Positions 34,819-48,479 of a stretch of 64,000 nt of DNA are shown here, one piece after another. Within the stretch, counting starts at the first letter, position 1; each line of letters opens with the position of its first letter. Position numbers and translations under genes: made by a program. Below the pieces are notes generated by a model, which saw only the letters and a list, made by a program, of their open reading frames with translations, did not search any database and was not told where the DNA came from. The stretch comes from Thelephora terrestris (taxonomy: Eukaryota > Basidiomycota > Agaricomycetes > Thelephorales > Thelephoraceae), in assembly GCA_015956445.1 (NCBI GenBank), contig WIUZ02000004.1, positions 2,356,001 through 2,420,000 of the forward strand. The letters run 5' to 3'.

Positions 34819-37800
34819 ATGGGTTTGCGAGATTTCCTCGGGATACCGAAAGGCCATCGTCGAGAGCGGAGCACAGCTAGGAGCGAGATGAGCCCCACCG
34901 AGGGCACAGGAGAAGTTGATCTGGCCCCGCCAAGTCTCACGACGGAATCAACTCCAGATCTTCAGATCAATGCCTCGATTTCGACGACTCCTGGTCCCTC
35001 TGCTGCTCGCGACCAGCGATCAAACGGTATGCAAACGACCTCTTCATAAATCGTCTATCTGACCGCTCTTCTCTGCTCGGCGCAGACCGCCGTTCCATTC
35101 CCGATCGATTTCGATCCATTCTCAACAGGGGATACAACAAATTCACAAAATCCTTCAATGACACCGCATATCCCACGACCAAATTACTCCTCCGTGGTGT
35201 CAGAGACTGCGCAGATGCATTTCCTCCGCTCAAGTCCGTCGCGGGAGGGCTCTGTTTCATCCTCGAAAATTGCGAGGTACGCATCTTCCCCCGCATCTGT
35301 TATTCAGGTCGCTCAGAGACGCGCCAGAAAACAAAAGCAAATAAGCAATCAATAGAAACATTGGAGCCCCGAATCCGTGCGCTCGCTGGGTCACTCTGTG
35401 CACCTGTTCTCAAGGGTGACACCGAAGAGCAATCAAGAAGAAATGATCTCGAACGGTTAGACCATGCGCCACAGTACCAGGTGCTGGCTCCTCTGACATA
35501 CGCTCACTAGGAAATTGCGAGCTGTTAATCAAGGCCTGGACCTGATGGCAAAACAAGGGAACATCGAAGGCTTTTTTAGCAATCTCGAGAACACCGAGAG
35601 GCTTAACGGACTGGTTGAGGACATCCGCAATGCAATGTTAGATTATCAGGTATGTCTCAAAGATGCACCACTCGCACCTCTGACGTTCGCTTTAGACCTC
35701 TCTACAGCAAGATATCTATAACAAGAATTGTCAGCTTATCGTGCGCCCCACCCCTGTGCTTTTACCCCCACAGACTAATTAATGAATAGGAATCTGTGGA
35801 CCTTGTTATTCTTGACAGGATGTATCACACCCCGGATGCTGGATACCACTATGGGAACAGGCAGGGATGCTTAGGTGGAACAAGGCACGATGTCCTCAGG
35901 GAAATCGGGGATTGGTTGACAAACAAACAAGACCAACGTGTTTTCTGGTTGAACGGCCTGGCCGGGACTGGAAAATCTACCATTGCACAAACATTTGCCG
36001 AAACAAGTTTCGCAGATGGAAAGCTCGGGGCAAGCTTCTTCTGTTCACGAGACTTTGCGGACCGGAGCAATCTTCAGATGATCTTTCCGACCCTTGCATT
36101 CCAGCTTGCCTACACCTATCCCCATTTCTGTCAGCACTTTCTACAGGTCTTGAAGGCAACACCCCATGTTGGACAGGAGTCCCTCTGCTCACAGATGGAG
36201 AAGCTCATTGTTGGTCCACTCAAAGCTGCCTCTATCTCAACCCTTATCATCATTGATGCCCTTGACGAGTGCAAAGATAAAGAACCTGCATCTGCCATCC
36301 TTTCCATGCTCTCCCGCTATACAGATGAAATCCCCAATGTCAAATTCTTCATCACTGGACGTCCTGAACCCCCCATCCGCTCTGGGTTCCGTCTTAAACC
36401 ACTCCGCCCTATTACAGAAGTCCTCAGGCTCCATGATGTAGAACGATCATCTGTTGATGCAGATATCAAACTATATCTCAGGACTCAGCTGGCCAATATT
36501 GCTGAGACAAGGAGTGACTGTGACTTGATGGAGCAATGGCCAAGCTCAGATAACCTTGATGTTCTCTGCAAGAAGGCTGCTGGCCTGTTCATCTATGCCT
36601 CAACAGTTGTCAAATTTGTTTCATCTCGAAACCACACCCCCACTGAGAGGCTCACCCTCATCATCTCCCTCCCACACAATACTGCCCACGAAGGAAAGTC
36701 AGGGGTGGATCTCCTCTACACCCAGGTCCTAGAGCAAGCTTCCCACAGTGTAGACCCAAGTGATCAGGAATTCCACTCCCGATTCAAGACTGTTCTTGGA
36801 ACAGTTGTGCTAGTGTTCAACCCTCTTTCAACACGGGCGCTCTCAGACCTCCTCAAAATACCCAACATCTCCACCACCCTCCATACTCTCCACTCTCTCC
36901 TCCTCATACCAGGCCCAGGGAAGACAGATGACCCAATTCAAGCATTTCACAAGTCATTTCCTGACTTTCTCACAGATACCAACAGGTGTGAGGGGAAGTG
37001 GTTTTTTGTGGAGCCAAAGGTCCATCATGCAGAGATTTTGCTGTCCTGCCTGAGGTTGATGAAGGAAAGGTTGAAGAGAAACATTTGTGACCTTGAACAC
37101 CACATTGTTCTTAGTGAGGTGGAGAACCTTTCCACCCTAAAAAACAATAACATTGGAGATGCTTTGGAATATGCCTGCCACTTTTGGACAAAGCACCTTC
37201 TGGAAATCCCTGGAAGCAGCCCCCATGCCAAGGAAATAGCAGAGGCAATAAATGAATTCTCTACAACCAGCTTGTTGTATTGGATTGAAGTCCTTGTGGT
37301 TACAGGAAAACTTGGTGTGGGAGTTTATGCCATGAATGATGTTGAGCAATGGTGTGCTTTGGTGAGTGCTACTGAAATCATCTATTGAAAGCCATGCTGA
37401 TGGTCCTTCAGGCAAGAATTGAGTGCAAGTGGACAAATGACACCCAACGCTTCCTGTTGGAATACTTTGATGACATCCACAACTCTCTTTCTCAGATATA
37501 CGATTATGCCCTCCCATTTTCTCCTCCCTCATCATGGCTTCAAAAGTGCTATGGTGCAGAATTATTGAATGTAGTCAAGGTGGTCAAGGGAGCTCTACTT
37601 GGGTGGGGAACATGTTCTCGAACTGTTGCTCTTGGCAGTGACCCATGGTCTATCTCGCACTGGAACAACACTGTTGCAGTTGGCTTGGAATCTGGTGATA
37701 TCATCATCCTGGATGCAGTTACGGGCAGCCAAACTGCTATCCTTTCTGGTCATACTGATCGGGTTAGAGCTTCCACCTTCTCATCAGATGGGATGTTTTT

Positions 37801-39235
37801 TATCTCTGGAAGTGATGACAAGACTGTCAAACTCTGGGATGTGCAAACTGGTGGAGTCATCAAGACATTTCATGGTCACAAACGCTGGGTCATGTCTGTT
37901 TCCATCTCAAAAAACTCTGCTATGATTGCCTCAGGGGGTCCTCGGGAAACAATCTTCTTGTGGAATCTTCAGACAGGGGAACACATCTGTACCATTGAGC
38001 AAGCAAAGTGGATAAAGTATATTGCCTTCTCTCCAACAAACCCCCAACACCTCATATCTGTATCATGGGACAAGGTCAGGGAGTGGGACATGAATGGCCA
38101 TCAGATTGGCTCAGCATATGATGGTTCTTGCATTGCTTTCTCCCCAGATGGTATTCAATCTGTTTTGTGCAATGGAGATACAGTTACAGTTCAACAATCT
38201 GATACTAGAGTGACTGTAGCTGAATTCCATGTGGCTGGTGGAAACATTGAAAGATGCTGTTTCTCCCCTGACAGCAGGCTTGTTGCAGTTGCTACTAAGT
38301 ATACCATCTATGTCAGGGATACCAGCCCATATTCTCACCCCATAGAGCAATTCACCACACCATCTGGTATTCAGGGCATTGTGTTCTGTTCTCCCTCCAC
38401 TCTAATCTCAGCATCTTTTGATCGATCAGTCAGGTTTTGGCAGATTGGTGTTTCACAAACAGACCAAGTTGTCCCTGATCAAAAGTTCACTCTACCTACT
38501 TCAGCTTGGATCAATTCTATCAGTCTGAACCCAGGGAATGGGATTGTGATCTCAAGTGATGATGATGGGGTAGTCAAGACCTGGGACATCTTGACTGGCC
38601 TCTGCAAAGCATCCTTCCAGACCCCAGCTGTTAATCGCTTGGGAGATGTCCAGCTGACAGATGGGAAGCTAATCATGGTTTGGCATGAGAGTGGGAAGAT
38701 TCACATCTGGGACACTGAGAAAGCTGAACTCCTCCAAACAGTAGAGGTCCCAAAGTGCAAGAGCCTCAGGATATCAGGGGATGGGTCAAAGGTTCTTTGT
38801 CTGAGTGATCACACTGTCATTGAAGTGTGGTCAATATGGACAGCAGAGGGCATGGGCAAAGTTGAGTTGGAAGAGGGGGCACATGGAGATTTCTTCTATT
38901 TGGATGGCTCAAAAATCTGGATTAAACTCATTGACTCTTCAATCCAAGGGTGGGACTTTGGAATCTCAGGCTCCTCCCCAGCCCCACTGCCCAACACACC
39001 CATAGAGAAATCTTGTCTGCAATTCACCAGAAATCCCCCTCAGATTACAAACAAAATCACTGGAGAAGTGGCTTTCCAACTGTTTGGGAGGTATGCAGAA
39101 CCTAGGGTGGCACAGTGGGATGGACAATATCTGGTTGCTGGCTATAGAACTGGAGAGGTTTTGATTCTTGATTTCTGCCATCTGTATCCTCAGAAAGAAT
39201 CTATAGTTTATTGTCTCTGTGACCAGAGTTGGTAG
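34819..39235 (+). CDS. N2: NLR-like STAND receptor (helical N-domain, NACHT, WD40)
   Basis: Paralogue of N1. Exons are 34819-35026, 35086-35276, 35328-35455, 35511-35649, 35696-35740, 35790-37361 and 37412-39235. Exons 3, 4 and 5 have exactly the same lengths as in N1 (128, 139 and 45), which supports the model. The product is 1368 aa. Exon 2 is shorter and differs strongly in its first half (RSILNRGYNKFTKSFND), but the LRGVRDCADAFPPLKS block is kept. Walker A GLAGTGKST lies near 293-301, and Walker B IIIDALDEC about 95 residues later. WD40 repeats fill the last exon. Against N1 the propeller differs at clustered residues (HKRWV for HKDYV, SFDRS for SEDRS). A fungal NLR role in non-self recognition or cell death is inferred. 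Confidence 0.88.
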
Positions 39236-40096
39236 CTTTGTCTTCCTCTCTGGTATGAATGTGTTTTAGATAGGAAGGGTTGCAAATGCAATATGGTCTA
39301 ATTATCATCTTTTTAAGTCTGGGAAAGACTAAATAAAACAGAAGGTTAGTCTTATCACAGCCAGCTAAATTTATCACATCAGGCAAAGGGTAAGATAGCT
39401 GAGATGTGGCACCCTCAACTACATTCCATTCCACCCCAGCTTGACAAGCTGATGATATGTATCTTGATATCTATCAACCCTTATGGCACCCCCGGCGACC
39501 CTCCCAGGAACTGGCTTGAGGATCTTGGTTGTTCAATAGAGTTAACCAGATACACACACCCTGTGGACTTTGGGCTCATCCCATTGAAGACCCTCTTCAA
39601 AAGGAAGGGGAATTTTTCATCTTCATTTTTGATACAAACAGATTAATGTGTCTGAGGTGTGGATGCAGATTTCAGTAGGAACATGAATATTCCCCTCCAC
39701 CAAAGTTCATGTTGTGGATTCCAGACAGTCATTCAGAATGGTGGTTCTTCCCTAACGCACACAGCAAGGTGGGACAGATGGCAACACAACTGGAGATTGA
39801 GGCATTTGTACAGGAAACACATTGCAGAGGAAAGTGGGCCCCATCCACCCCACCTTCATCTGGAGGAAATGTACGTGTTCACACTTTGAAACTGCATACA
39901 ACACATTGAGATCCATCACCCAAAGTACATCTTATCAATAAAGAATAAGTTGCAACAGTTCAAGACTACACAAAAGGTGACCCAAGATATTCCTCTTCAA
40001 CTCCTATAATGTACAAACCACCTCCCTTGCTCATTGAGAATCACCAAACACACTCCTCTTTACCAACCCAGTCAGTGTAGCAAAGGCGCTGGAGAT
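39236..40096. repeat. N2 3' flank and conserved ~570-bp block, copy 2
   Basis: Contains the receptor 3' flank with AATAAA (near 39332) running without interruption into the block described at 13469. It preserves the empty target site of the 2.3-kb element (GCTGATGATATGTATC near 39448-39463). No gene is recognised. Confidence 0.5.
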
Positions 40097-42363
40097 CTAG
40101 GACGAGGTGGCAACCTTAGCCTTGATGGCATCAACAACGCTGGGATCAGCCAAGGTGCTGAGGTCGCCCAGCTGGTCGCCCTCTCCTGCGGAAATCTTGC
40201 GCATGATACGGCGCATGATCTTACCAGATCAGGTCTTGGGAAGGTCGGGAACGATGATGATCTTCTTTGGCGTGGCGAATGGCCCGATGACCTTCCTGAC
40301 CTGAAGAATGAGCTCCTTAGCGAGGGAACCCTCGTCATTGGGGTTGTAGGTGAATTCGCTAGGGAAAGGGGGTTTGATGAGCTCGGAGTCTGCAAGGTTG
40401 GCGAGGAAATACATACGGCTTGAGGGTCACAAAGGCGTAGACAGTTTGGCCAGTGAGATCGTCGGAGACGCCGATGACGGCAGTCTCAGCGACGCCCCTG
40501 TGAAGGATCAAGGCAGACTCAATCTCGGCAGTGGAGAGGCGGTGTCCCGAGACGTTGATGACATCTGAGTTCTGTTAGGCTCGCGCTCGTGAAGCGAGAG
40601 ACGTTCGGGATACTGACCGTCTACACGACCCTTGATCCAAATGTATCCGTGCTCATCGCAGCCCACACCATCGCCGGTATAGAAAAATCCTGGGCATGGC
40701 TAAACACGACGAGATCAGAGATAGCGTCGCACACAACGCAAATGAACGCAAACCCTCATATAGGTATCGAGATAATGGTTATTATCCTTCCAGACCGTCC
40801 TCGCAATAGACGGCCAGGGGTTCCTGATACACAGGATACCCTCAACACTGTTGCCCTCGAGGACTTCTCAGGACACTGGGTTGAGGATGACCGGCTCGAT
40901 GCCGAAGAAAGGTACGGTAGCGGATCCCGGTTTCGTCTCGATGGCGCTGGGAAATGGCGTTATCATGATCGAACCGGTCTCGGTTTGCCACCAAGTGTCG
41001 ACAATGGGACATTGCTTCTTTCCGACGTGCTCATTGTACCAGTCCCAAGCTTCAGGGTTGATAGGTTCACCGACGCTACCCAGCACTCGAACCGTGCTGA
41101 GGTCGTGGGCTTGGGTGTGGTGTTCGCCGAGACGACGGAGGAGACGGACGGCGGTGGGAGCGGTGTAGAAATGGGTGATCTGGTGTTTCTCGACAACCTG
41201 CCTATAACAGGATGGAGTGGGGTAGACCGGGGTAGACTCGAATACAGTGGTGGTGACGCCCTTGAGAAGAGGTCCGTAGACGATGTACCTGATCAAATAT
41301 AAGATCAGAGGCGGCAGTTGTCAAAAGTACCAAACTTACGTGTGGCCGGTGATCCAGCCGACATCGGCCATGCATGCGAACTTGTCCTCGGGGTGGACAT
41401 CGAAGACGTACTTGACGGTCAGCGCGGCTCCGAGAAGGTATCCGGCGGTAGTGTGGACGACACCCTTTGGCTTTCCGGTGGATCCAGAGGTCCAAAAATG
41501 TCGAGAAGCACCGTCAGCAACTGTTGTTGGACGGAAGATAAACTTCAGATGCTCACGTAAAGAATGAATAACGGGTCCTCAGAGGACATGACCTCCGGCG
41601 GACAGTAGTTTGGGACCTTGAGGGTCTCTTCGTGCCACCACTTGTCGCGTCCCTCGGTCCAGGCAACGGTATTTCCGGTCCTCCTCTGGACAAGAACATG
41701 CTCGACCTCGGGGCACTCCTTGAGAGCGGCATCGACGATGGCCTTGGTGGCAATGGCCTTTCCACCCCGTCGCCTCATCGGAGGTGATCAAAACACGAGA
41801 CTTGCAATCCTTGATGCGGTCTCGAAGCGACGCGGAGGAGAATCCAGCGAAGACGAAGGAATGGATGGCGCCGATGCAAGTGCAGGCCAGGAAAGTGGCA
41901 ACAGCGTGCCAGGTCATGGGCATTCAAACGGAGACGGTGTCGCCCTGCTTTATTCCCATAGCCTTCAGGATGTTAGCCGTGCTGGAAACTCCGCGGAGAA
42001 GCTGAGCATGAGTGATTTCTCAGCCTTCGCCCGGCTCATCGGCTTCGTAGATGATTGCGGTCTATTGAAGTTAGTGAGTTCGTGACAGAGCGTTGTGGAA
42101 TGAAGGGGGGGAATCGTGCAGAGCGACTGTATGGTTCGAGACGCTGAGACTGTCGGCACTGGCCGAGGCCATGGTCGCCGAAGCTGGAGCACCGATCGAC
42201 TGTCGATGGGCAAGATGATGGCAGAAATGCGAACCTTATCGGGGTGGGTATAAGCCCATCGGTCGACACAGTTGTATGAGGCGTTGAGACCACCTTCGGG
42301 GAACCAGACGATGTCTCCATTCTCGAAGCTACCAGACCGAACGGTCTTGAACGGGCTTTCCAT
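40097..42363 (-). pseudogene. A2: acetyl-CoA synthetase pseudogene
   Basis: Uninterrupted by elements but broken. Blocks in order from 42363: [85 protein letters not shown] and [10 protein letters not shown]-like near the end (here TGA replaces Arg: LPKT then stop at 40229). Other lesions are TGA at 41924-41926 before MPMTW, a two-base loss after TSDEA (about 41778), TGA at 40868-40870 after DPVS, and TGA in the EGCEIT block (about 42008-42020). The N-terminal family segment is missing. It converges with N2. Confidence 0.85.
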
Positions 42364-43009
42364 TGGTATTTAACACGAGGGGAGTTGGGTAAATTGATGT
42401 TGAGAATCAGCCGGGCGAAGGAACATGAGAGGCGTCCATGTCATCCGCAAACCGGAACCGAGAGCGGCACTGATCTGAAGATACGAGGACTCGATTGATT
42501 CAGTCCCTCCAGCATACGTCCCATTCCCTAGCAGTCGTTTTCCGATTTCTTGAATATCCATGAACACGTCTTGGCAGTGCATTGGAATTCCCAATACTGC
42601 GTAACCTGGATGCCTTATTCTTCGAGAACCCGCCTATCGCCGTGGCAAATTTAAAGCTGAAACGCGTTATCTCACCCGGTGTGTTCATAAATCAATCCGC
42701 TCCACGAGTGCCGCCGCCCCTCCGTAATTCGCAGCGAATGTTTGACCCAGAACCCGTTCATTCACGCCCATGAGTTCATGAACTCCCACTGAGAGTTTAC
42801 GACAAAGTACCGCGGATTGAAGGAAGTGGCGAATCGCTGACCCGTGTTGTCACCAGAGCTGGACATCTCTGATTTGCTGTAGAGTGACGAGTAGTCGAAA
42901 TGCGAGGTGATTCAATCGACAGAATGTTGGGATCGATGCATATGGCGATCAACCTGCGCTCTCTCCTTCCCTCTCCCAAAGTATCATCACGTATCCCACG
43001 CGTAACTCA

Positions 43010-43865
43010 TTGATGTGGCTCCCCGCAAGCACACGGAGTCCACAAACTTCAAGAAACGCCGTTTTACACCCAAATCCCGTCGTGAGCTCACAGACCACTG
43101 GGTACGTTGTCAACGCCATCGTTTTTCGTGTCTTGGAGCTAACCTGCGCAAAAATCACGCGTCGGGAAAGACTAGGTAGACGGCCTCATTAAGAATCACG
43201 CCAACGCTACACGACCACATTCAACCCGGCGCATCCAGAACCATCCCATTCCCAGAAGATCGCTTCGTCTTGCTCATTACACCTTTCCCTGGATTTCATT
43301 GAAGAAATCTCACGTACAATGGTGTTCCGCCCTTCAACGTTCTCAACATTGGTTGGACAGACCTGGACAGTTCCAACTTCGACGGATGGTCAAGGGGCCA
43401 GAAGATCGCGTGGCCACGGACGGTGGAGATTTCTCTCGCAAACGCCTTGATCAAGGTTCGGAAGCATGTGATGACCAGCCCTCCGTATCTTTTTGCACAC
43501 GACACTTACTGAAGTCTCTTTTTACAGGCGACGTCTTGTGATTATGAAGGCCCACGTACATTCCTCACGTCCTACCTTTCGAACCCGAGCAGCCATCCAT
43601 CCGCAATGAGAAGTCCACGTCCAACTTCCTCTGGGATTCCGTGACTTCTGGTAACCTCGACACCTCCAGCGAGCAGGTCCGGTAAGCTCTCCTGCCTACA
43701 CCCACGATTACAACCACAATTACGAAATGGATCGGGTCCTCAAGCTCCTTCGAACGGCTAGAAATGAGTTGGATTCCGGTGCCTTCCTCTTCTTCAAATT
43801 TTTGCACAGGACATACGCTTAGGCCCTCGTTAACCAGGGGCGACAGGCGGACGAGCGTCGGGATA
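43010..43865 (+). pseudogene. H7: decayed H-family copy
   Basis: Same position in its module as H2 and H10 (head to head with an A pseudogene). CGGAGTCCACAAACTTCAAG and GATGGTCAAGGGGCCAGAAG are recognisable, as is the C-terminal SEQVR stretch. The start is lost and the frames are broken. It is less similar to H2 than H10 is. Confidence 0.6.
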
Positions 43866-44399
43866 TAGGTGTAGTTTGCACATGTACCCTGTCGACGCTG
43901 CCCGATTTGCGGTCGTTTTCATTTACCCTCTCCCATACGAGATCAACTCGGTTTGGGGACGACATCTTTGGGTTTCTGGGGTTGATCAACATCGCCAGCA
44001 CCCTTGATTCTGTTCACAAACCCCTCCTCGCGAGTTTAGTGGACGCGCTGTTTCGGCTCAGGGACATCCACACTGTATTTGAGTCTCGAACGATGCACAA
44101 GAGTATTTCTTGCAATTTGACAGTACTTGAAACAATGTGATTGCTTCATGCACCCATTGGTCACTTGCGGACCCGCGGAAATCCCGGCACTCGTTCGCGT
44201 TGAACAACCACTCCCTGGACCATATCACACCTTGAGGAGCATTCAACACCTGTTCAACTCCCGGGGCCAGCAACCAGCCTGAGTAAACGCAGCAGGAGGC
44301 CTCCGGACCTCGAAGGTTTTATTCTGCTGTCGGTCTACTCACGCGAGATCGCGGTTTTGAATTCATATGATAGTCGGGCATTTCAGGTTTCGTTACATG

Positions 44400-45745
44400 G
44401 GTATATGCACAAGGCTAGATAAGCCAACGTCCACGAGAGAAAACAACTGCCCCACATCTTGATGTCGTGGAAGTGATGTGTGCCCGATCTGAGTAAAATC
44501 CGTCGCGGAAAGTCAGGGATCCTGGAACGCACATCGTCTTCTTCGCATAGTCGAGCTGCCTCCTTCTTTGAAGATGTGCCATTAGAACGGAAAGTGTCCC
44601 TGAACGCGTCGACCTGTCGTTTGTAGTCGGATGCCATCCCCCTGCTGTCGGTCTGAAACTCTTCGACCTCCATTGGATCCCCACTTCAAGTTCCTTCGCG
44701 AGCTCTTCATCCTTGTCCTCTACCGCCTGCTCCGTATCATCCCCATTCCTGTTGGTGCCTCGATTTGGGCGTTGAGCACCCTGTTCAGCTCCACGCCAGC
44801 GGCAGTCGCTGGGATACCCTTGCATTCATCTCCGAGATCGTTCTGGATCTGCAGTGGTCAGGGGCGATTGCCGGGGGATGAGGCGGATAAATCTTCCCGC
44901 CAACAGAGCGGAGCTCTCGGGACGTCCTGTCTGAGCACCTCTACCGAGAATGGCCTCGAAGAAATTCTTCGACTTGACCTCTCGCTCGTTGCCAAGCTTG
45001 GAGTCCGTTGGCGTGTTGACGCCCAGGGGGCGCTGTCGCCACAAAGCTTCGGAATGCGCCAGACTCCTTCCTTGATGTCAATATCTCGGACATCTTGGGG
45101 TCGGGGATACGGTGGAAGTAAAGGATGCCAGAGAGCTTGCTTCCTCGTTCGTATCTGGATATGGTGACGTGCGGTTACGACCCAATACATCCTACATATG
45201 GTTCGATCAATTTTTCTGGCGACCGACTGAGTTTGTACTTCACTTACAAGTCTGCGGGCCATGCAGAGATCGTCGTGTCGCTGGGCGAGGCACCGTCAAA
45301 TTCAAGAGTATCCATCGAGATGACGCGATGAGCGGCTAGATCGAGAGCGTCCACAACTTGAGCCATGGTCGCGCAAGGTCGTAACCTTTTGCCAATGCCG
45401 AGGTTGGAATTGCCTAGGATCGATGAATAGCATGGATCGAGGCAGGGCCAGGTACGTACGAGTGATAAGTCCTCTTGGCGATCCACCGTCGAAAAACAGC
45501 ACGCACGAAAGTCTTTTCCAATTCTCATGGCACTGTGACTCCGTTGAACAAGATCAATCGGCAGATTGTCTGAATTTGATGAGAGGCGAAGTAGGTTGAG
45601 GTCCAGAAAGACGTGATCAAGGGAGATGAAAGACCTAGAAAACATGTAAAACCGATGCCGCAGTTACTTCGGGGACATCGGTCCGCAACGACCACCTCCG
45701 AGGTGCACGCGATGGTTGCTTCTGGAGCACTCGTATCCTACAAAG
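44400..45745 (-). pseudogene. G7: decayed GTPase copy
   Basis: The C-terminal exon contains LSGILYFHRIPDPKMSEILT, NEREVKSKNFFEAILGRG and DSRGMASDYKRQVDAFRDTF in different frames. At the P-loop exon (about 45540-45500) the start-like ATG is replaced by ACA, and the missing base after it again breaks the GATGSGKT reading. G3 is read as LEFDGASPSD-like text, without DTPG. Confidence 0.7.
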
Positions 45746-46269
45746 AGTACGGTAGGACGCAAACTCGTGTAAGAGAAAGCTCAAAGACACGGCTATGAAA
45801 GACCTAGACCCTCAGCGGGTGTCTAGCGTATCGTGCTCTGACCTGTTCGAGGAGCGCGGCGGCGTGTGATTGGGTACCGCACGAGGGCTAACTTTAGGAT
45901 GCGTCTGGAGATATCTCTTCCCCTTTCGACGGCCTCCGCACCCGTTCGCTTACGACGACCATACGTCCGTCAACGTTGGGAAAAGTGGCGGTTGGATCTG
46001 TGCGTCGATGTGGGATACGCCTGGCGACCCTCAGGAAGCAAGAATGGACCATCCTGCAAGGCATCAGCGTTTGGTGAGGGTAAAACAAGGCCAGCGGACT
46101 AGAGAAGGGTAGTTTCTCACTGGCCAGGGATGGGATTTAGAGTCTGCCCATCTGCAGACGGGTATTCCCCACGCTTAGCGTTTGGTGGCTTGGGGTGCGA
46201 AAAACGCCTCGAGTCCCACGCGTCCATCTGTCTGCTGCCCACCCCATCATCTACACCGAATCAGCGACA

Positions 46270-46400
46270 AAATTGAATTGCGAAATATCCTCGTGGTACC
46301 GAAAGGCCATCATCGAGAGCGAAGCATAGCAAGGAGCGGGATTTGCCCCGCCGAGGGCACAGGACAAGTTGTTCAGGCTTTCGACGCTGAATTCCAGCCC
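46270..46400 (+). pseudogene. n7: NLR exon-1 stub
   Basis: The start ATG is lost (AAATTGAATTGCG for AAAATGGGATTGCG). The remaining exon-1 text reads LRNILVVPKGHHRERSIARS up to GTTGTTCAGGCTTTCGACGC. It then passes into A-H flank sequence (CCCGAGCAAACGATCTC), at the same junction as n2 and n10. Confidence 0.7.
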
Positions 46401-46749
46401 ACACTGCCCGAGCAAACGATCTCCTGAACTCACCCGGTGCGGCGAGTAAAACCAAAAGAAGTGTGATTCACCAGTGCCGCCAAACCTCCGCGCTTCGCAG
46501 TGAAGCCCTTGTAAAACTCTCATCGCCAGAAAGAAACACAGGAAGTCGTGTGTGGTCATGAGCTCCCTCCGTGAGTTTACGATGAAGCATCGCGGAACGA
46601 AGGAAGAAAATCGTGACAAGTTGCTGTCCCATATTCCGACCGTTACGGTCTCAGAGCTAGTGAGTGACGACGGAATCGATCGATCGACCTGTGCACTCTC
46701 CCGAGTCCCGGAGTCTCTTCACAACCCTCTCAAACCATCTTCACGTATC

Positions 46750-47800
46750 CCGCGCGTTGACCCAGCACATCGAGTCCACAAACTCCAAGAAGCACCTTTG
46801 GACATCCGAACGGTTTCGTGGGGTTACCGACCGCCGGGTAAGTCGTCAGTGGAATTATTGCAAGCGTTTTGGAGCTAATGAGCCGCGCAGATTGAATCTC
46901 GTATCGCAGAAGACCAGGCTCATCATGCATCAAAGATTATATCAACGCGCCACGCTTGCATTCCGCCAAAGAAACTGTCTGCCGCGTTCAGAACGACCTC
47001 ACTCGTCACTTCCAGCAAGATTGGTCGGTCTTGGCTACCTACTCTACTGGGCGTCATCGAAACCCAAGGCTGAACGGCAGTTTGTCCTACACTGGTGTCT
47101 CGCACACCAGCGCTGGCCAGCCTGACTTGGACTCCCCCAACGACGACCCAGTTGTCCACGGCTGCGCGGTCTATGACTGTTCAACAACGTTTGGCTGGTG
47201 ACGAACGGCAGCTGAAAGCACAGGTAGACGAGTTGACTGAAGAACTGAAGGCAAACCAGCATCCGAATCGAATGCGACTGATTCAAGAGGTGATCCCGGT
47301 ACGGTTCCTCGCTACCTCGACGGCCACGGTCATTTGGGATTTCTCTCGCCGACTTCCCAATGAAGGTTCCCAAGCCTAAGCAACGCACGTGACGATCAAC
47401 CTTTTGATTCTTCATCTGTGGGGTGCTTATCAGAGTCTCTTTTTACAGGCATGGCTCGTGGTCATGAAGTCCTCCCGTCCGTCTCTCGACTGTCCTCCAT
47501 CCCGCCATCCAAATCCGGAAAGCCATCTTCCCTCCACGAGTCTGAGATCATGTCTACCCTCAGCTGGGATGCCGTGGTCTCTGATAACCTCAGCATCTTC
47601 AGCGAAGAGGACTGGGAAAATCGCGAGTCCGTCTTAAACCAACGACACCCTCGATTACGAGTTGGATCGGGACCTCAAGCTCCTTCGAATGGCTCGAAAT
47701 GATTCGGGTTCGAGCGCTTCTCCCACTTGCACCGCTCGCAGAGGACGTACGGCCCGGGCACCGTCAACAAGAGGTGACGTACGACGAACATCAAGATTGA
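46750..47800 (+). pseudogene. H8: H-family copy with a foreign insert
   Basis: Shares the exon-2 one-base loss with H3 and H11 (near 46925). About 150 bases at roughly 47178-47335 replace the segment that in H3 reads GTTCCAGAGTGTCATGACCA. The insert has an open, coiled-coil-like frame (ERQLKAQVDELTEELKANQH) unrelated to H1. The C-terminal exon keeps LSWDAVVSDNLSIFSEEDW. The start codon is absent. Confidence 0.65.
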
Positions 47801-48479
47801 AACGACGTACATCCAGCGAGTTCTTGCCGACTTGTCGTCGTTGTCGTTTATTCTTTGCCGTGCGACATCGCTCCAGCTTGAAGATGCTTTTCCTCGTTAC
47901 CTAAGGTCGATCCACTTTACCTATACCGTTATTTGTATTTATGACCCTTTCTTTGCGGAGTAGACGCACTGCCTTGACTCGAGCGCATCGATGTAACTCT
48001 GGGGCTGTTTTGGCAAGGATTTGATAGTTCTTTCCGTAATCAGATACCATCTGGAACAATCCTCGATTGCTTCGTTCATCCGTTGGGTCACCGTTGCACG
48101 TGCGCACTCGCAGGACTCACGGCGGTGTTCACCTTATCCTAAACTGTGCTACATCGTGAGGAGCATTCAGCTACTTGGGGACTCAAGTTCTCAGCTATAG
48201 AGCCAGTCCCGAGGCTAGCCATCAAACGCAACGAGGGCCTAATACCGCCGTCAAGACTGTGGTGACCGGAATCCGCTAACCGAAATCAATTGAAATCAAG
48301 GCGATGTATGTCGCATTACATGTACGCGACCAAATTCAGCGCCCTACATCGACCTAACCTGTGATTTCACTGAACCCAAGGTGCAGGATTGCTCACTGCG
48401 CCTTCTATCATGTGCTATCGCTCGGTCCGCATGTGATCAGAATTTTGATGAGATAGTGGGAAATTTTGTACGTGTTTTA

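Noticed and set aside
1-43000. Functional link between the ERT1-like regulator and the neighbouring acetyl-CoA synthetase copies
   Set aside because: Ert1/AcuK proteins regulate gluconeogenic and acetate genes, but all A copies here are broken, so the neighbourhood is probably accidental.
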